From: Orientallactaga sibirica
Taxonomy: Eukaryota; Chordata; Mammalia; Rodentia; Dipodidae
Length of the DNA: 64,000 bases
NCBI GenBank assembly: GCA_036365145.1
Contig: JAEOAD010000004.1
Location: forward strand, 50,991,001-51,055,000
Reading direction: 5' to 3'
Shown: positions 1 through 11,935 of the stretch, piece after piece
Layout of the letters: the number at the start of each line of letters is the position of its first letter
Numbering within the stretch: position 1 is the first letter of the stretch
Position numbers and translations under genes: made by a program
Notes under the pieces: generated by a model
What the model saw: only the letters and a program-made list of their open reading frames with translations
Database searches by the model: none
What the model was told of the DNA's origin: nothing

Positions 1-555
1 ATAATATTTTTATAATTAGTATATAATTTTGTTACTCATTTTAATAAATATATGAAAGGAAATATTGACCCAATAACATTCTTTCAGCTATTGTAGTAAT
101 ATCCATAGTTATCCGGGCCCTAGAGTAGAACATTTAGAAAGTTAACACATTCCCCCCCCAACCACACAAGCACACAATGACTGACTGCTGCTTTCACAAC
201 TCATAACTCACAGTTCCATGGTGAATATCCCACTAAGGAGGGCTCTCAATGAAGTGGGGCCAGGGAGGAAGGAAATGATGGTACCCACACATAATGTATC
301 TATGCAAAGTTTCTACTTAATAAAAAAATGTGAAAAATAAAAAATGAAAGGAGAGAGACACAAAAACAAAGTTAACACAGTAAGAAATAATTTTCCATCA
401 TTCGTTTTTTTCATTTATCAGTCACTCAATTAACAAGTACCCACTATGAGTATCAGCTATTCAGCGTTGAAAGTCTCCACAAATACACGTTATGTGCTGC
501 TATTTTTAAAGCATTCCTTTTGATCTTTTTCCCCCTGACAAGTCAATTCTGTGAC
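1..555. other. AT-rich non-coding DNA
   Basis: No gene, and no repeat that I can name, apart from short A-rich and C-rich runs. It lies far upstream of the first Scn1a coding exon, so it is intronic or flanking. Confidence 0.5.
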
Positions 556-559
556 TCCA

Positions 560-1255
560 GTTTGAGTGACCTGTAGCTCTCTTGTAATTTGCTTGGAGTT
601 ATCCTCCAACCCCACAAGTTAATGGCTCAGTCCTACAAAACCGCCACAAGCGCAAATCTCAGGCCTCAGCACTTCTGAGGGTTCCCACAACCTTCCCCTA
701 AAGTCAACAATTTGCTAGAACAAATCACAGAATAAACAGTGTTTCTGGTTTATGAAAACGAAACAGCCTTAAACAAGAACATTCCAATGGAAGAAATGCA
801 TGGGGCAAGGTGAGGGGGAGGGTAATTCCATTAACCCATTGTCTAGGGGTTTTATGGAGGTTGCATTACATAAGCAAGATTGATTAAATCATTGATCACT
901 GGTTATTAAGTCAAGCTCCAGCCTCTCCTTTCCTGTAGCTAAAGGGTGTGGCTTAAAATTCTGACCTTCTAGTCTTGCCTTTCTCTTTGTGGTGACTCAC
1001 CACAAGGTAGAAGCTCTCTAAGATTTCTCAGCCTCCAGACACCTTTGTACCATACAAAAACACACTCTGTTGCTCTAGAGATGTCAAGGATAGAAGTTCT
1101 TGTGTTGGAAATGGGGCTTAATACCAAACAATATCACAAAAAGAAGCTCCAATCCCAACTAGCCTTTTGAAATGTACACAGGTTCTGGGAACTTTGCACC
1201 AGGAAGCAGAATGAGGACCAAATCCGTAGTAGTTATTATAGTAAAACGAGCCTAT
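560..1255. mobile_element. Old mammal-wide LTR (ERVL type, MLT2-like), degraded
   Basis: The text from about 700 (a block on lack of cover TTTGCTAGAA.. cACAGAA), through the central stretch ggttttatggaggttgcattac and the TGATTAAATCATTG motif near 886, to the closing GGTTCTGGGAACTTTG..CCAGGAAG block near 1180 follows the order I remember for an ancient ERVL-type LTR found across mammals. It is heavily mutated and no internal proviral genes are seen beside it. Family name and orientation are from memory. Confidence 0.5.
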
Positions 1256-1374
1256 TAACATTCCAGAGATGGATTCATCCCACCTTTGAGACCATGAACA
1301 TACTACATGTCATCTCCAAGTTCCAGTATCACTGACCTCAGGAAGATCACTATTATCTATGCATCTCTACTTGC

Positions 1375-1655
1375 ATGTGTGTGTTCACATCCTGTATGGT
1401 GGTACAGAGGCCACAGGTTGATGTGAAGTATCTTCCTCAGACACTCTCATCTTTATTTACTGAGGCAAGGTCTCTCAGTTGAACCCATATACCATGTTGA
1501 TTTGTTAATCTAACAAATCAGCTTCTCCCAGAATCCCCTGCTTCTGCCTCCTGAGCTCTGGGGTCATAGATGGTTGCCATAACTACCTGACATTTATGGA
1601 GGTGCTGTGGAACTGAACTTAGATCCTCACATTTGCATCAGTAGCCCTGTACTAG
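1375..1655. repeat. Rodent interspersed repeat, family not resolved
   Basis: It has the ordered blocks 'gaggcaaggtctctca..gaaccca', 'ctgcttctgcctcctgagctctggg' and 'gctgtggaactgaactta..tcctcac', which recur in the element at 29020-29335. This is a rodent SINE-like or composite repeat. The family is uncertain. Confidence 0.4.
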
Positions 1656-3798
1656 TTTCTTAATGTGAATTAAGTAATATATCCTATTGATCAAAAAGGA
1701 TTCAGTATTTCCAACTTAAATTTTGGATAAAATTAGTTTTTCTCCTAACAAATGAAGTGTAATAATTGACATCCAAAGAAGAAAATTATTTTTTTCTTTA
1801 TTTCAAAAAAATATATCTTCCAGTCAAAAGCTATCTCCCCTCTTACTTTTATAAAATTCACAACTTCTTAAAAGTTTTGGAAGAATAAAAAAGTAAAAAT
1901 AATCAAGACATTCTGATTCAAAAACAAAAAGGAAAATAATCAATAATTATTAGTAATTATATGATTATCTTGTATTAGCTCTGCTTTTAGTTTAGTACTT
2001 CTAATATAGTCAAGACTTGTGCAGCCATCATACATCATGTCAGAACACTTCCATCATGCTGCAAAGAAACCGAATGTGTTCAATCTCTATTCCTACTCCC
2101 AACCCAAGGCAACCAGTCCAATTTGCTATAAGAATCATTTTGTATCTTTATTTTATTTATTCAAGAATGGATCACAATTGTCATATACTTTTTATACACA
2201 TATTATATTAGAAAATGTTAAGTATACTTACTAAGCTCTATCGTGTATAAGCCATGCTTTATAGATGAAGAAAGAGAGTTGGGGAAGTGAGATGAAGTGT
2301 CTCTGAGTTTTGAACTATTTTTCCTTCTGTATAAACCCTCAGTACTCTTGTCTTCATAGCCACATTCTTCTCTAGGATCTTGATTATTTTCCTATCTTTT
2401 CCCTTCTAGTACTTTATAAGATATCCTTCTCTTCCTACTAAAACTTTCTTTCCCCTTCTGGGTCCAATAGCATCTCATTCTTCTACCCACAATAAAGCTT
2501 CTTAAAAGAGTTTACTCAGTGTGTCCATTTCTTATCGTCCATTTACCTTTCATGCCGCCACATTGTATTACCTTTCAGCACTTTTTGTTTGTTAAGGTGT
2601 CCAAGGGCCAGTGTCCTGACAGTTCAATGAACTCTTATATACCTGCCTTATTATGTAATATTGAATATTCATAACTATCTCTTTTTCACCTTGTCCTTGA
2701 TTTCCTATCAGAGAGTATGTGTTTTGCCTTCTGCAAAGATTAGCACTTAAATGTTAAACTGAAAATATTCCCAGTGTCTCAGGAAGCTAAGTCAAATGGA
2801 TTTTGAGTTCAAGGATAAATACAGAGCTTGAAGGAAATTAAAAAATAAAAACTTTCTCTTCAACCAAAACTAGGTCCATCATTATCTTTAGAATTTGGGC
2901 AAGTCTAGTTCTCTCTTCCATTCTTTCCCTACTATCCATAAATATCCCAATAACATTAAATAAAGGGAGTTCTATTTCAAATGACTCACTCATTCTTTCA
3001 TTCTGCAGATCTTTATAAGCATAGTACCAGGCACTATGCCATGAACAGAGAAAAATTCCTAGGTAACATGATAGGGAAGAAAAGACTGTAGGGCCAGAAA
3101 AAGGTAAATCGTAACTGTGGACCTGCTCTGGCTGTTCATGCTATCACTTTGATAAAAGTTTTATCATAGAGATCATAATATATATTTGCAACTTATGTGA
3201 TAAAGACTAATTTTATGTGTGTCAAGTATATAAAGTAATGGCTGGGCACCAGCTAGATGCCTTTAAATGCTATTAGTATTCTGTTTGGCTATTTTATTCC
3301 AAATAATCAAAACATTATAATAATATTACATGCCTCACATACCCTGAGACCTTTTCTTTGCTTCCTAGTGCATTTCCTGGATTTTATAAACCCATTTCCA
3401 CTCTCACCTACTGATGCAGCTTCTTGGTAACACTTACCCTTGCACTATCCTGAAACACTTGATCCTACCCTCTTCTCTACATCTGTCTTTAATAGTAAAC
3501 TTATTGTTACACTTATACAATGTTACAGCCTTGGTATCCTGTGTCTCTCCTAACAGACTGTTCCTTCAGAGAAGAAGCACTGGTTCACATTAGCATAGGC
3601 CAACCAAGGAACCTGGCAAGCTGCTGAAGAATTATCTATTCTTGAATAGGATTGAAACCTGTCATTCAATGTCCACAAATTAGACAGCTTTAAATAATCA
3701 TAACTGAAACTTTATTTGTAGAGTGTTATTAAAATATGTGTTAAAATATGCTTAAATAGTACATTGTATAAGTAATTCTTCCTGTACTTAAGAAAATA
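1656..3798. other. AT-rich non-coding DNA, nothing recognised
   Basis: About 2.1 kb of mostly AT-rich sequence with only short open frames that look random (for example two overlapping ones near 2017-2234). No SINE, LTR or gene was recognised. Confidence 0.5.
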
Positions 3799-4033
3799 GG
3801 GGGCTAGAGGGATGAATTAGTGGTTAACGTGCTTACTTGGTAAAGCTGAAGGACCCAGGTTTGATTCCCCAGTACCCACATAAAGCTATGTGCTCAAGGT
3901 GGTATGTGCATATAGAATTTGTTTACAGTGGCTAAAGGCCCTGTCACGCCCTTTCTTTCCCTCTCCCTTTCTCTCTCTCTCTCTCTCTGTCTTTCTATCT
4001 GCCTTTGTCTCCCTCAAATAAGTAAATAAATAC
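3799..4033 (+). mobile_element. tRNA-derived rodent SINE with (CT)n tail
   Basis: Begins GGGGCTAGAGGGATG, contains the pol III box B-like stretch GGTTTGATTCCCCAG, then a CT-rich tract and an AAATAAGTAAATAAATA tail. At least ten copies of this layout occur in the window in both orientations, which defines it as one family. Confidence 0.85.
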
Positions 4034-4417
4034 AATATGTTTTAAAAAAGAAAATAAAATATGTTCTCAATTCGTTTCTGAATCTAACAAAATATCTTTT
4101 AGCTAAATGATACAAAGTATTGTGTATTTTTTGTAGTGAAAACAATATATTTAGTTTTCAAATTTCACCTTATATTGACAAATATATGACTTAATGTAAC
4201 TCTTAAATCTTACAGAAACTTATTTTTGCTAAAAATGCATTAATGCAATGCAGTCATTTTAACATATGTCATACGTGAAAATGTAAATATTTCTTATGTG
4301 ACTGATTTCAATCTTAGACAGCATTTTCTTAGTTCAATGGTTGTGCCAGGTTAATGATTATCCAGCCAGAATGTTATTTAAGCATATCATAATTCTAATT
4401 TTGAGCTTCAATGTATT

Positions 4418-4586
4418 CCTTTTTTGTTTGTTTGTTTGTTTTTTGTTTTACGTAGGGTCTCACTTTGGCCCAGGCTGACCTGGAATTAACTGTGTAGTCT
4501 CAAGGTGACCTCAAACTCACGAGATCCTCCTACCTCTGCCTCCCAAGTGCTGGGATTAAAGGCATGTGCCACCATGCCCAGAGTAT
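4418..4586 (-). mobile_element. B1-type SINE (7SL-derived)
   Basis: Reverse-oriented copy: T-rich tail, 'gggtctcact..gcccaggctgacctgga', then 'tcccaagtgctgggattaaaggcatg', the inverse of the B1 promoter half. Confidence 0.92.
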
Positions 4587-4834
4587 TCCTTTTGATATTT
4601 TATAGAGTATGAAAATTCCCTAAAATCCAAAGAAGTAAAGGTATAAATAAGTTGTATATTCATAATGATTGATAAATAAAATAAAATAGTACCTTTCATC
4701 CAATTTTAGTGAATAGAAGTATCTCATAATTCCCATGTTTATATGACTTGCTCAAGTGATATGTTACAAATGACTAGTCTCAAGGAAATGTGCAAATAGG
4801 AAAGAGAAAAACATGAAACTTTATAAAGGTCCAT

Positions 4835-5207
4835 TGTAGCAGACAGCTTCAGGTTCGCTGAGATGAACTTCCAGACCAGGCACGGTTTTGGAGGAAGGGA
4901 TATTTATTGAAGCTTACAGATCTAGGGGAAGTTCCATAATGGCAGAAGAAGCTGGCCTGCTTTCACAGGACCAAACACAGAGAGAGAAGCCACAAGCCAA
5001 AAGCCACACAGGACAGCACACTTCAGGAACTCCAGCTAGGCACACTTTGCATATCTTTAGATTGAAATCTCAAAGCCACCATCACACCTTAGGGCTGGAC
5101 CCTGAGATCCGCCCAGTGACACTGCCTCCAGCCAGGTGGCTGCAGATGCAAACAACAAACTAATAAAACACTGAATATATTGGGGGCCATCTATTCAAAC
5201 TACTACA
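4835..5207. mobile_element. Solo LTR-like element, copy 1 (TG...CA, 5-bp TSD)
   Basis: A 373-bp element starting TGTAGCAGACAGC and ending ACTACTACA. It is flanked by TCCAT (4830-4834) and CCCAT (5208-5212), a 5-bp target duplication with one mismatch. A close copy lies at 37153-37546. TG...CA ends, 5-bp duplications and the overall layout fit a solo LTR of the MaLR/ERV3 class. Short open frames within it are shared by both copies but do not look coding. Confidence 0.65.
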
Positions 5208-5496
5208 CCCATCAAGGCAGGAAAACACTCTAGTATAAAGCTCAGTCTGTAATATATGTTGAATCAGGAAGCAACTGTACAAATAGCAATACCATTGAAA
5301 AGCTAATTAGTAATTAATTTGATGGAATCGCCAGTCCCTTGTGTTTTATTCTTTTTCAAAAAATCAATAATATGTTATTTCTGATTAATAGCAGGAAGAA
5401 TAGGAGAATCATAGAATATTTTATATGCAGAGATGAATTTTGTGGCTTCATTTATCTATTTTTAAATGCAAAGTTAATTTGTATAATGACCCAGAC

Positions 5497-5635
5497 TAAG
5501 CCTAGTGTGGTGGGACACATACCTAAGATCCCAACTCTAAAGAGGGTGAGGCAGGGGGATCAAAGTTCAAGGGTAGCTAGTACTACATAGCGAGCTACAT
5601 GCCAGGCTGGAAAATATCACAAGATCCTGTATCAA
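5497..5635 (+). mobile_element. B1-type SINE, diverged
   Basis: Degenerate B1 order: 'cctagtgtggtgggacac', 'gtgaggcagggggatcaaagttcaag', 'catgccaggctgg'. Followed directly by a microsatellite. Confidence 0.7.
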
Positions 5636-5636
5636 A

Positions 5637-5640
<4 letters not shown>

Positions 5641-5725
<85 letters not shown>
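5641..5725 (+). repeat. (CT)n(CA)n compound microsatellite
   Basis: About 40 bases of CT repeat pass straight into about 45 bases of CA repeat. The apparent protein on either strand here is only repeat translation. Confidence 0.97.
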
Positions 5726-5728
<3 letters not shown>

Positions 5729-6939
5729 GAAAAAGATAAAAGTATTATTTAAAATTACTAAAATTGACAGTAATTTGTTCCCAGGGAAAGGTATACAATG
5801 GGCACCACCATCTCTTTGCAACTAGTTCTATCATGATTCTATTTAGAATAACTAGAGTCTACCTAGGTAGACGTAGAGATTACACACTTGTTATAATAAA
5901 AGTAGAGATTAAAGGACTGAAAAAAAAATTAAGCTTGGAAATGAGAAAACCAATGGGAGACCTTATTGGTGCATTCAAGATATGCAAGTGTGTCTCCAAA
6001 GTGAATGCGATTGAATGCTTATCTCTGTAGAAACATTAGAATTTCTTTTCATTTCTTGATGGACTAACCTGGCTAATAGAGCCTCTTTTGAGAGGCTGGG
6101 GTTTTCCCTACTTGGAGGTTATAACCCAGATGCCCTTTCTACCCAGCACCATCCTGAGGTGGGCTAAGGGGGAACCATCAAGGGACTATTAGAGGTACTG
6201 GGTTCTGCCATTCCTTTTTTTTTTTTTTTTTTTTTTTGATTCTCTGTGTTCCATGGAAAGATGAAGCAGCAGACATGGACACAAAGTGCAGCAAAGTAGA
6301 GTTTAATTTCTTCTCCATATCCAAAATGATTTGCTCAAACTTACAAAACTGAATGCAATACAAAACTAAATAATAAGAAACTAAAACAAACGAAAGGGAG
6401 TGGTGATGTAGATGTTGCTAGGTGCTGAAGCTCATTTTTGTTTGGTTCTGACTGTCTTTTGTGCTTCCTAACAGATGATAGGAAAGGTGGCAGGGCCTGG
6501 CAGGTTACAGATAGATCTGTAAGCAGGAAAGTTCAAAGTTAAATGAGAGCACACTACAGGTCTGCAATAGACCCTTGCCTTCTGGCATGTAGCTGGCTGT
6601 AGTTATAGCTTAATAATTTATTTGGTACTTAGTATGTAGTGATCTTCTGTGTTTGGTTCACTTCTAGGATTTGTATAGTGTCTAAATGAATTATTAGAAA
6701 GTAAAAATTCTAGCAGTGTGGTAGCCAAATAGATGTTTGATATTTTTGTCATTCCCAATTTATTTTCTGCATGTGAACCTACTTTCAAACTCTTAAAATA
6801 CTGCATATTTTTATTCAAAGATTCTTTAAATTCTGAAGTGTAATGTTCAGAATGTAATTCCTTATTTCTGCCAAGAGATTATATAATAACATCTAAAATT
6901 GTGGAAAATAAATATGACAATCTAAATTTTTTTAGTTAA
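5726..6939. other. Non-coding DNA with a poly(T) run
   Basis: No gene recognised. A T homopolymer lies at about 6214-6237. It could be the tail of an unrecognised minus-strand retroelement. Confidence 0.45.
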
Positions 6940-7138
6940 AATTTTTATTTACTTTTTTTATTTATTTAAGAGAGAGAGAACAATCCAGATAGAGAAAATG
7001 GGCCTTTAGCCACTGCAAATGAATTCCAGATACATACTACTCCTTATGCCTCTGGCTTACTTGGGTCCTGGGAAATTAAACCTGGGTCCTTTGACTTTGC
7101 AGGTAAGCGCCCTAACCCCTAAGCCATCTCTCCACCCC
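6940..7138 (-). mobile_element. tRNA-derived rodent SINE
   Basis: Reverse copy: 'tttatttaagagagagagaa', 'cactgcaaatgaattccaga', 'aagccatctctccacccc', the inverse of the family seen at 3799-4033. Confidence 0.85.
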
Positions 7139-7695
7139 TCAATCAAACATTTTGAACACAACTTGCTGCCAATCAAGCCAAAGCTTATTCTGTTGGGCAG
7201 ATGTTCTTTGGAGTCTAAGTTGATTACTTAAAATTACATTTTCAACCACTCAAGTAAATGATTACTTTTGTAACCGATTATCACTATGTCATTCTCCTCA
7301 TGAGTCACCCTCCAAGTCATTCCATTTTTTACGTTTAAAGTATACTAACTATGGCTGTTTTTATTTCTAGTCAACTTTTGAATTGAATGATCTTTTATAA
7401 CATAGAACCCTAATAGTCCAACTATGTATTGGCCCAATTGAAATCATGTTAAAGGCCCTTTTTTGAGGAAGATTTGATCTATAGGCTTTTAAAACTCTGC
7501 TTTTATGATAAAACATGAGATGATCAATTTTATGTGTCACGTTCACAAATTTTCCTAATAGTTTCCTTGCTGAATCTATAGTTTCATTTTTTTTTTTTTT
7601 CATTTTGTTTGGTCACTACTTTGGACATTCTAGGCAAGCACTCTATATTAATCTACATCTCCAGGGACAAATGTCTAGTTTTAAAACAAGAGTGT

Positions 7696-7866
7696 AGCTG
7701 GGTGTGGTGGTGCATGCCTTTAACCCCAGCACTCAGCAGGCAGAGGTAGGGGGGATCACTGTGAGTTCAAGGACACCCTGAGACTATATAGTGAATTCCA
7801 GGCCAGCCTGGAAAAGAAGCCCTACCTCGAAAAACCAAAAACAAACAAACAAACAAACAAACAAAC
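7696..7866 (+). mobile_element. B1-type SINE
   Basis: Good match: 'agctgggtgtggtggtgcat', 'tgtgagttcaaggacaccctgag', 'gaattccaggccagcctgg', and a tail with repeated CAAA. Confidence 0.93.
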
Positions 7867-8059
7867 AACAACCAAAAAGAATGTTAAAATATGAAACATT
7901 AGACCCATATTCAGATCTCAAACTTATACTATCTGACCAGGTAAATTTATTCCATTATCTATGATATTTCACTTTGGTGGAGCTTGGCTTTCTTCTTTAT
8001 AATCTAAGAAGCCCAAATTCTTACGAATCTAGTTCTCAAAAAATAAAAATAAAAATTCA

Positions 8060-8199
8060 GGCCCCAGTACCGACATAAAGCCAGATGCACAGTGGTGCAT
8101 GTATCTGGAGTTCTTTTGCAGTGGCTGGAGGCCTTGGGTTCCCATTTTCTCTCTCTGTCTCTCTTCTTCCTATCTTTCTGCTTGCAAATAAATAAATAA
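8060..8199 (+). mobile_element. tRNA-derived rodent SINE, 5'-truncated
   Basis: Only the 3' two thirds are present: 'gccagatgcac..gtggtgcatg', 'tttgcagtggctggaggcc', CT-rich tract, AAATAAATAAATAA tail. Confidence 0.85.
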
Positions 8200-9515
8200 T
8201 TTTTTAAAAAAATTCAAAATTTAAGAGCCTAATGAGGTGTGTTTGCTCATTCTTCATCCTATTATTCAGAAGTTTAAGGCCAGTCTATAATAACTACAAA
8301 GTGACTTCCAGGTTAGCTGATTTGAATAAATAAATAAATTACAAGTAAATAAAATAACAAACAAAAAAAAGGAAATTATTTTCTCACACTGTGTTTATAT
8401 TCTGAGAGCATTTGTCTTCAAGAAATGGAAACATCATCAACTAGTATAAGTAAATGGGATACTTAGACAGGAACACAACTAGAAATCCTAAAAGCCAAAT
8501 TATAGCTGAAATGGAAAGATTGAACTGGGACTGAGAAATTAGCAATCAAATTTTTAAAATACCACACTCTTTCTCAGTAGTTGCATGGTTACTCATTATT
8601 TTGCTGTTCTCTCTTTTGCTATTTTGCTTGGTGTCCTCTGCTTGTTCATGGCCACACTTCCAACTCAGCTTCCCAAACTCAACTCTGAATCAATCAGAAT
8701 TCATGTTCCCATGACATTCTGCCTCACTTACCCTAATTTACCATTGTCCAGAAAGCCTTATTTTCTCCATTAATTAAGCTTATGGATTGGTACTCCATGA
8801 TCATCATCTCCATAATTTACCACACTATGGCCATGGAAAGGGATTAGGAGAGTCACATGGTAGGAACATAGTTATCTGAGTTTATCTTTGTACAAGATAC
8901 AGATGGGATGACAGTTTTTTTTTAAAGTCTTAACAGGCACCTAAATTTTATTATTTATATAAACTAAAGCAGGGTGAAGTAAAACAAATATTAATGACTA
9001 GAACTAAATTTTGAAGCCTAGATATTCTAGTTTCAGTACTCTCACAATGAAGATTTCAAGGTTGAGGAAAAACACTTGAGGTCAGAAATGTTTCCTTCCA
9101 ATTTTTAAATTAATTGAAACATGATGCTTCTTGAACAAACATACTTGCATGGATTGATACCCAAAACCAAAACTTCTTTTTCACATCTGTGAAGGATACT
9201 TTGTCTAGTCCATGATTCTACACGTACTTCTCAAAATCTTTCTATTCATTAAGTCATTAAGTATGAATTCTAAGTCTGAATCACCATGGCAGATAGCTTT
9301 AAAATGGAGTCTGGTCCTTATCATCTCTCTTATATGAATGTAATGGTTTATATCCTCACGTTTAATATGACACAAAACTGAATGTGCTATATTATATTAG
9401 TTCAGTTTTCCACACACAAAAAAAAAATGTGTGCATTTATGGACAGAATGCAACACAGTGTTTCCCTAGCAAGGCCCTGTGGTCACTCTCCAGCACAGAA
9501 AAAAAGGTTTAATTT
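8200..9515. other. Non-coding DNA, nothing firm
   Basis: A weak B1-like trace may lie at about 8230-8345 ('aagtttaaggccagtctat', AAATAAATAAAT tail). The rest shows no recognised gene or repeat. Confidence 0.4.
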
Positions 9516-9665
9516 TCCAGGTGTGGTGGCGCACGCCTTTAATCCTAGCACTCAGGAGGCAGAGGATCACTGTGAGTTTGAGGCCACACTTAGACTACAT
9601 AGTGAATTCCAGGTCAGCCTGGGCTACAGTGAGACTCTACCTCAAAAAACCCAAAAAAAAAAAAA
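9516..9665 (+). mobile_element. B1-type SINE
   Basis: 'caggtgtggtggcgcacgcc', 'tttaatcctagcactcagga', 'ccaggtcagcctgggctaca', A-rich tail. A poly-A-fed open frame across it is not a gene. Confidence 0.94.
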
Positions 9666-9686
9666 GTCTTAATTTAATTAAAAATA

Positions 9687-9873
9687 GGGGCTGAAGAGAT
9701 GGATCAATAGTTAAGGCACTTGCTTGCAAAATCTAATATCCCAAGTTTGATTTACCAGTACCCATGTAAAGTCAGATGAAGAAAGTGGCACATGAATCTG
9801 GACTTCATTTGTAGTGCTAAAGGCCCTGAAGTGCTGATATTCATCTCCCTCCTCCCACCATATATATATATAT
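9687..9873 (+). mobile_element. tRNA-derived rodent SINE, diverged
   Basis: Starts 'ggggctgaagagatggatca', has 'gtttgatttaccagtaccca', ends in a pyrimidine tract and (TA)n. It sits next to B1 copies on both sides. Confidence 0.8.
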
Positions 9874-9875
9874 AG

Positions 9876-10003
9876 TCTTTTTGTGAGGGTTTCAAGTAGG
9901 GTCTTGCTCTAGCCCAGGCTGTTCTGGAATTCACTGTGTAGTCTCAGGCTGGCTTCAACCTTACAGTGATCCTCCTATCTTTGGCCTCCCAAATGGTGGG
10001 TGA
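9876..10003 (-). mobile_element. B1-type SINE
   Basis: Inverse B1: 'gtagggtcttgctctagccc', 'ggaattcactgtgtagtctc', 'gtgatcctcctatctttggc'. Confidence 0.88.
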
Positions 10004-10191
10004 ACTCCCTTGATTTGATAATAACATGCAGGTTAGAATGCATGGTAGAAAAATTAGGGTCTTGCCTTTAGTTTTTACACTGTTATTAATATTCATGCAA
10101 GCTTTTGCTGATCGCTAGGTGGCACATGTTTGGGTTCATTATATCATGTAAAAGGATTATGATTACAGGACAGTTGGAAGATGAAAAATAG

Positions 10192-10309
10192 AGCACTTAG
10201 GAGGCACAGGAAGGTGGATCGCCACACGTTCAAGTCCACTCTGAGAGTACATGGTGAATTCCAGGTCAGCCTGGGCTAGAGTGACACCCTACCTTGAAAA
10301 AAAAAATAG
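10192..10309 (+). mobile_element. B1-type SINE, 5'-truncated
   Basis: Lacks the first part of B1. 'ggaggcacaggaaggtggat', 'gaattccaggtcagcctggg' and an A tail remain. Confidence 0.85.
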
Positions 10310-11230
10310 AGCATGATAGGAAATTTGGTTTATATTGTTGGCAAGTTTCATTACCTGCTCCTTTTCTCAGTGCTGATGTCTTCTCTTCCATTCCTTTTTG
10401 GCAGAAAAATATGATAGAGCAGGAGCAAAATGGTCATTTGCTTGTACTGCTAACAAGATAAATCAGTTCATGAAAAAGTGCTGAGTAATGCCTGCAGAGG
10501 GAGAAGGCAGTCAGCCCTTTCTCTGCAGCTCACTTCTTGGGCTCAAACAGTACTGCTTAATCCTTGATGCTTTTATAGCACTGTTACAAAGCTTGAAATG
10601 CACCTCAAACTGACTGAAGCATATAATAAACGTGTCAGAATTTTCTTTACTCAATTCAGTAGCATCCAAGTTTTTCTTACAAGGACTGCTCACTATACTT
10701 GTTAGAGAAGTTAAATGATTTGAAATTGCTGTATCTTCACCTATCTGAATGTTTTAAAAATTATTTCTTGAGCTAAATTCTTTTCCTTGTATCTAGTGCG
10801 TAACTTTTGAAAATGAAAAGTCTCTCTTGTGTCAGGTGAAAATGAGAGCAGGTCCAGAAAACAATGACTTTTATTTGTAGCCTCCCTGTGTCCCCACACT
10901 GCATTAGGATGCTGCTGCAAACCTGGGCGTTGCATAACTTTGAGCACTAAATCAGTTATGCAGGGCATTTCTCCATAAAAAACACATGGCATGTGATTTC
11001 ATTCTATGCTGATGTCTGTTTCATGTAGATTGTGGTTAAATAAAATGCTTGTAATTGAAATAGAATATAATTGTGGTTTTAAATCATTTTAGTAAATTGT
11101 TTTATTTTAGAAAGATGAAAATTTAAGCCTTGGCTTATTTAGGAGCAACAAACAGCAACATGCACAGACCAACAGATGATGTAAAGCAATCATGTCAGTT
11201 TACTTTTTTTGTTCTTTTTTGAGTCTTCCT
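10310..11230. other. Repeat-free stretch upstream of Scn1a, unknown role
   Basis: About 0.9 kb of less AT-biased sequence without recognised repeats, between a B1 and a SINE. It could hold a conserved non-coding element or an untranslated leader exon, but I see no decisive signal. Confidence 0.3.
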
Positions 11231-11455
11231 TAAATAGGCTTTATTATTTATTTATTTATTTAATTTATGAGAGAAAGAGGCAGAGAGAGAGAAAAAGAGG
11301 GAGAGAATGGACATGCCAGGGCCTCCAACCACTGCCAGCAAACTCCAAGCACAGGCACCACCATGTGTAACTGACTTACATGGGTTCTGGAGAATTGAAC
11401 CTAAGTCCTTAGGCTTTGCACGGGCCTTAACCACTCCGGTCCTAAATAGGCTTTA
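11231..11455 (-). mobile_element. tRNA-derived rodent SINE with perfect 13-bp target-site duplication
   Basis: The SINE body (11244-11442, minus strand) is flanked by TAAATAGGCTTTA at 11231-11243 and again at 11443-11455. This exact duplication marks an L1-type insertion and fixes the element ends: A/T-rich tail on the left, tRNA-like head ('aaccactccggtc') on the right. Confidence 0.93.
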
Positions 11456-11934
11456 ATTAAAATTATTCAGTGGGAATTTGTTGAGGCTATTAAGCATATA
11501 TATCGCTCTGTAGGACTACCCTTATATGGTTAATAATGATGATTAAATATAACACACTAGTTACATTTTATAAGAAAATATCTGTCTCATGTTCAGTGCA
11601 TGGCAAAAACAATAAAGACTGCGAACTGTGTTAAATGGGTCTGATGTTCTGGCTTCTGTTTAAGGAGAGTTAATGTTGTTGCCAAATTTCTACTTTTCTT
11701 TATACTTTCACTAGGAATATTTTATATCACTTCTAACTCTGAAGGAAAAATATAGTTACTATATCTCTCACAAGTTTAGATGTTTATAACTCATGTAAAT
11801 GCTTAGGAGTACATTTCTCTTTGCTGTCATATCTGTCCAATATATCCATTATATCCTTGGTGGTCTAATTTAATCTCATTCTTTCCTTGCTATTTATGTG
11901 GAAATATATTCTACCTCTACCCAGTTGTTGCAGT
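11456..11934. other. AT-rich non-coding DNA
   Basis: Nothing recognised between the SINE and the LTR-like element. Confidence 0.45.
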
Positions 11935-11935
11935 C

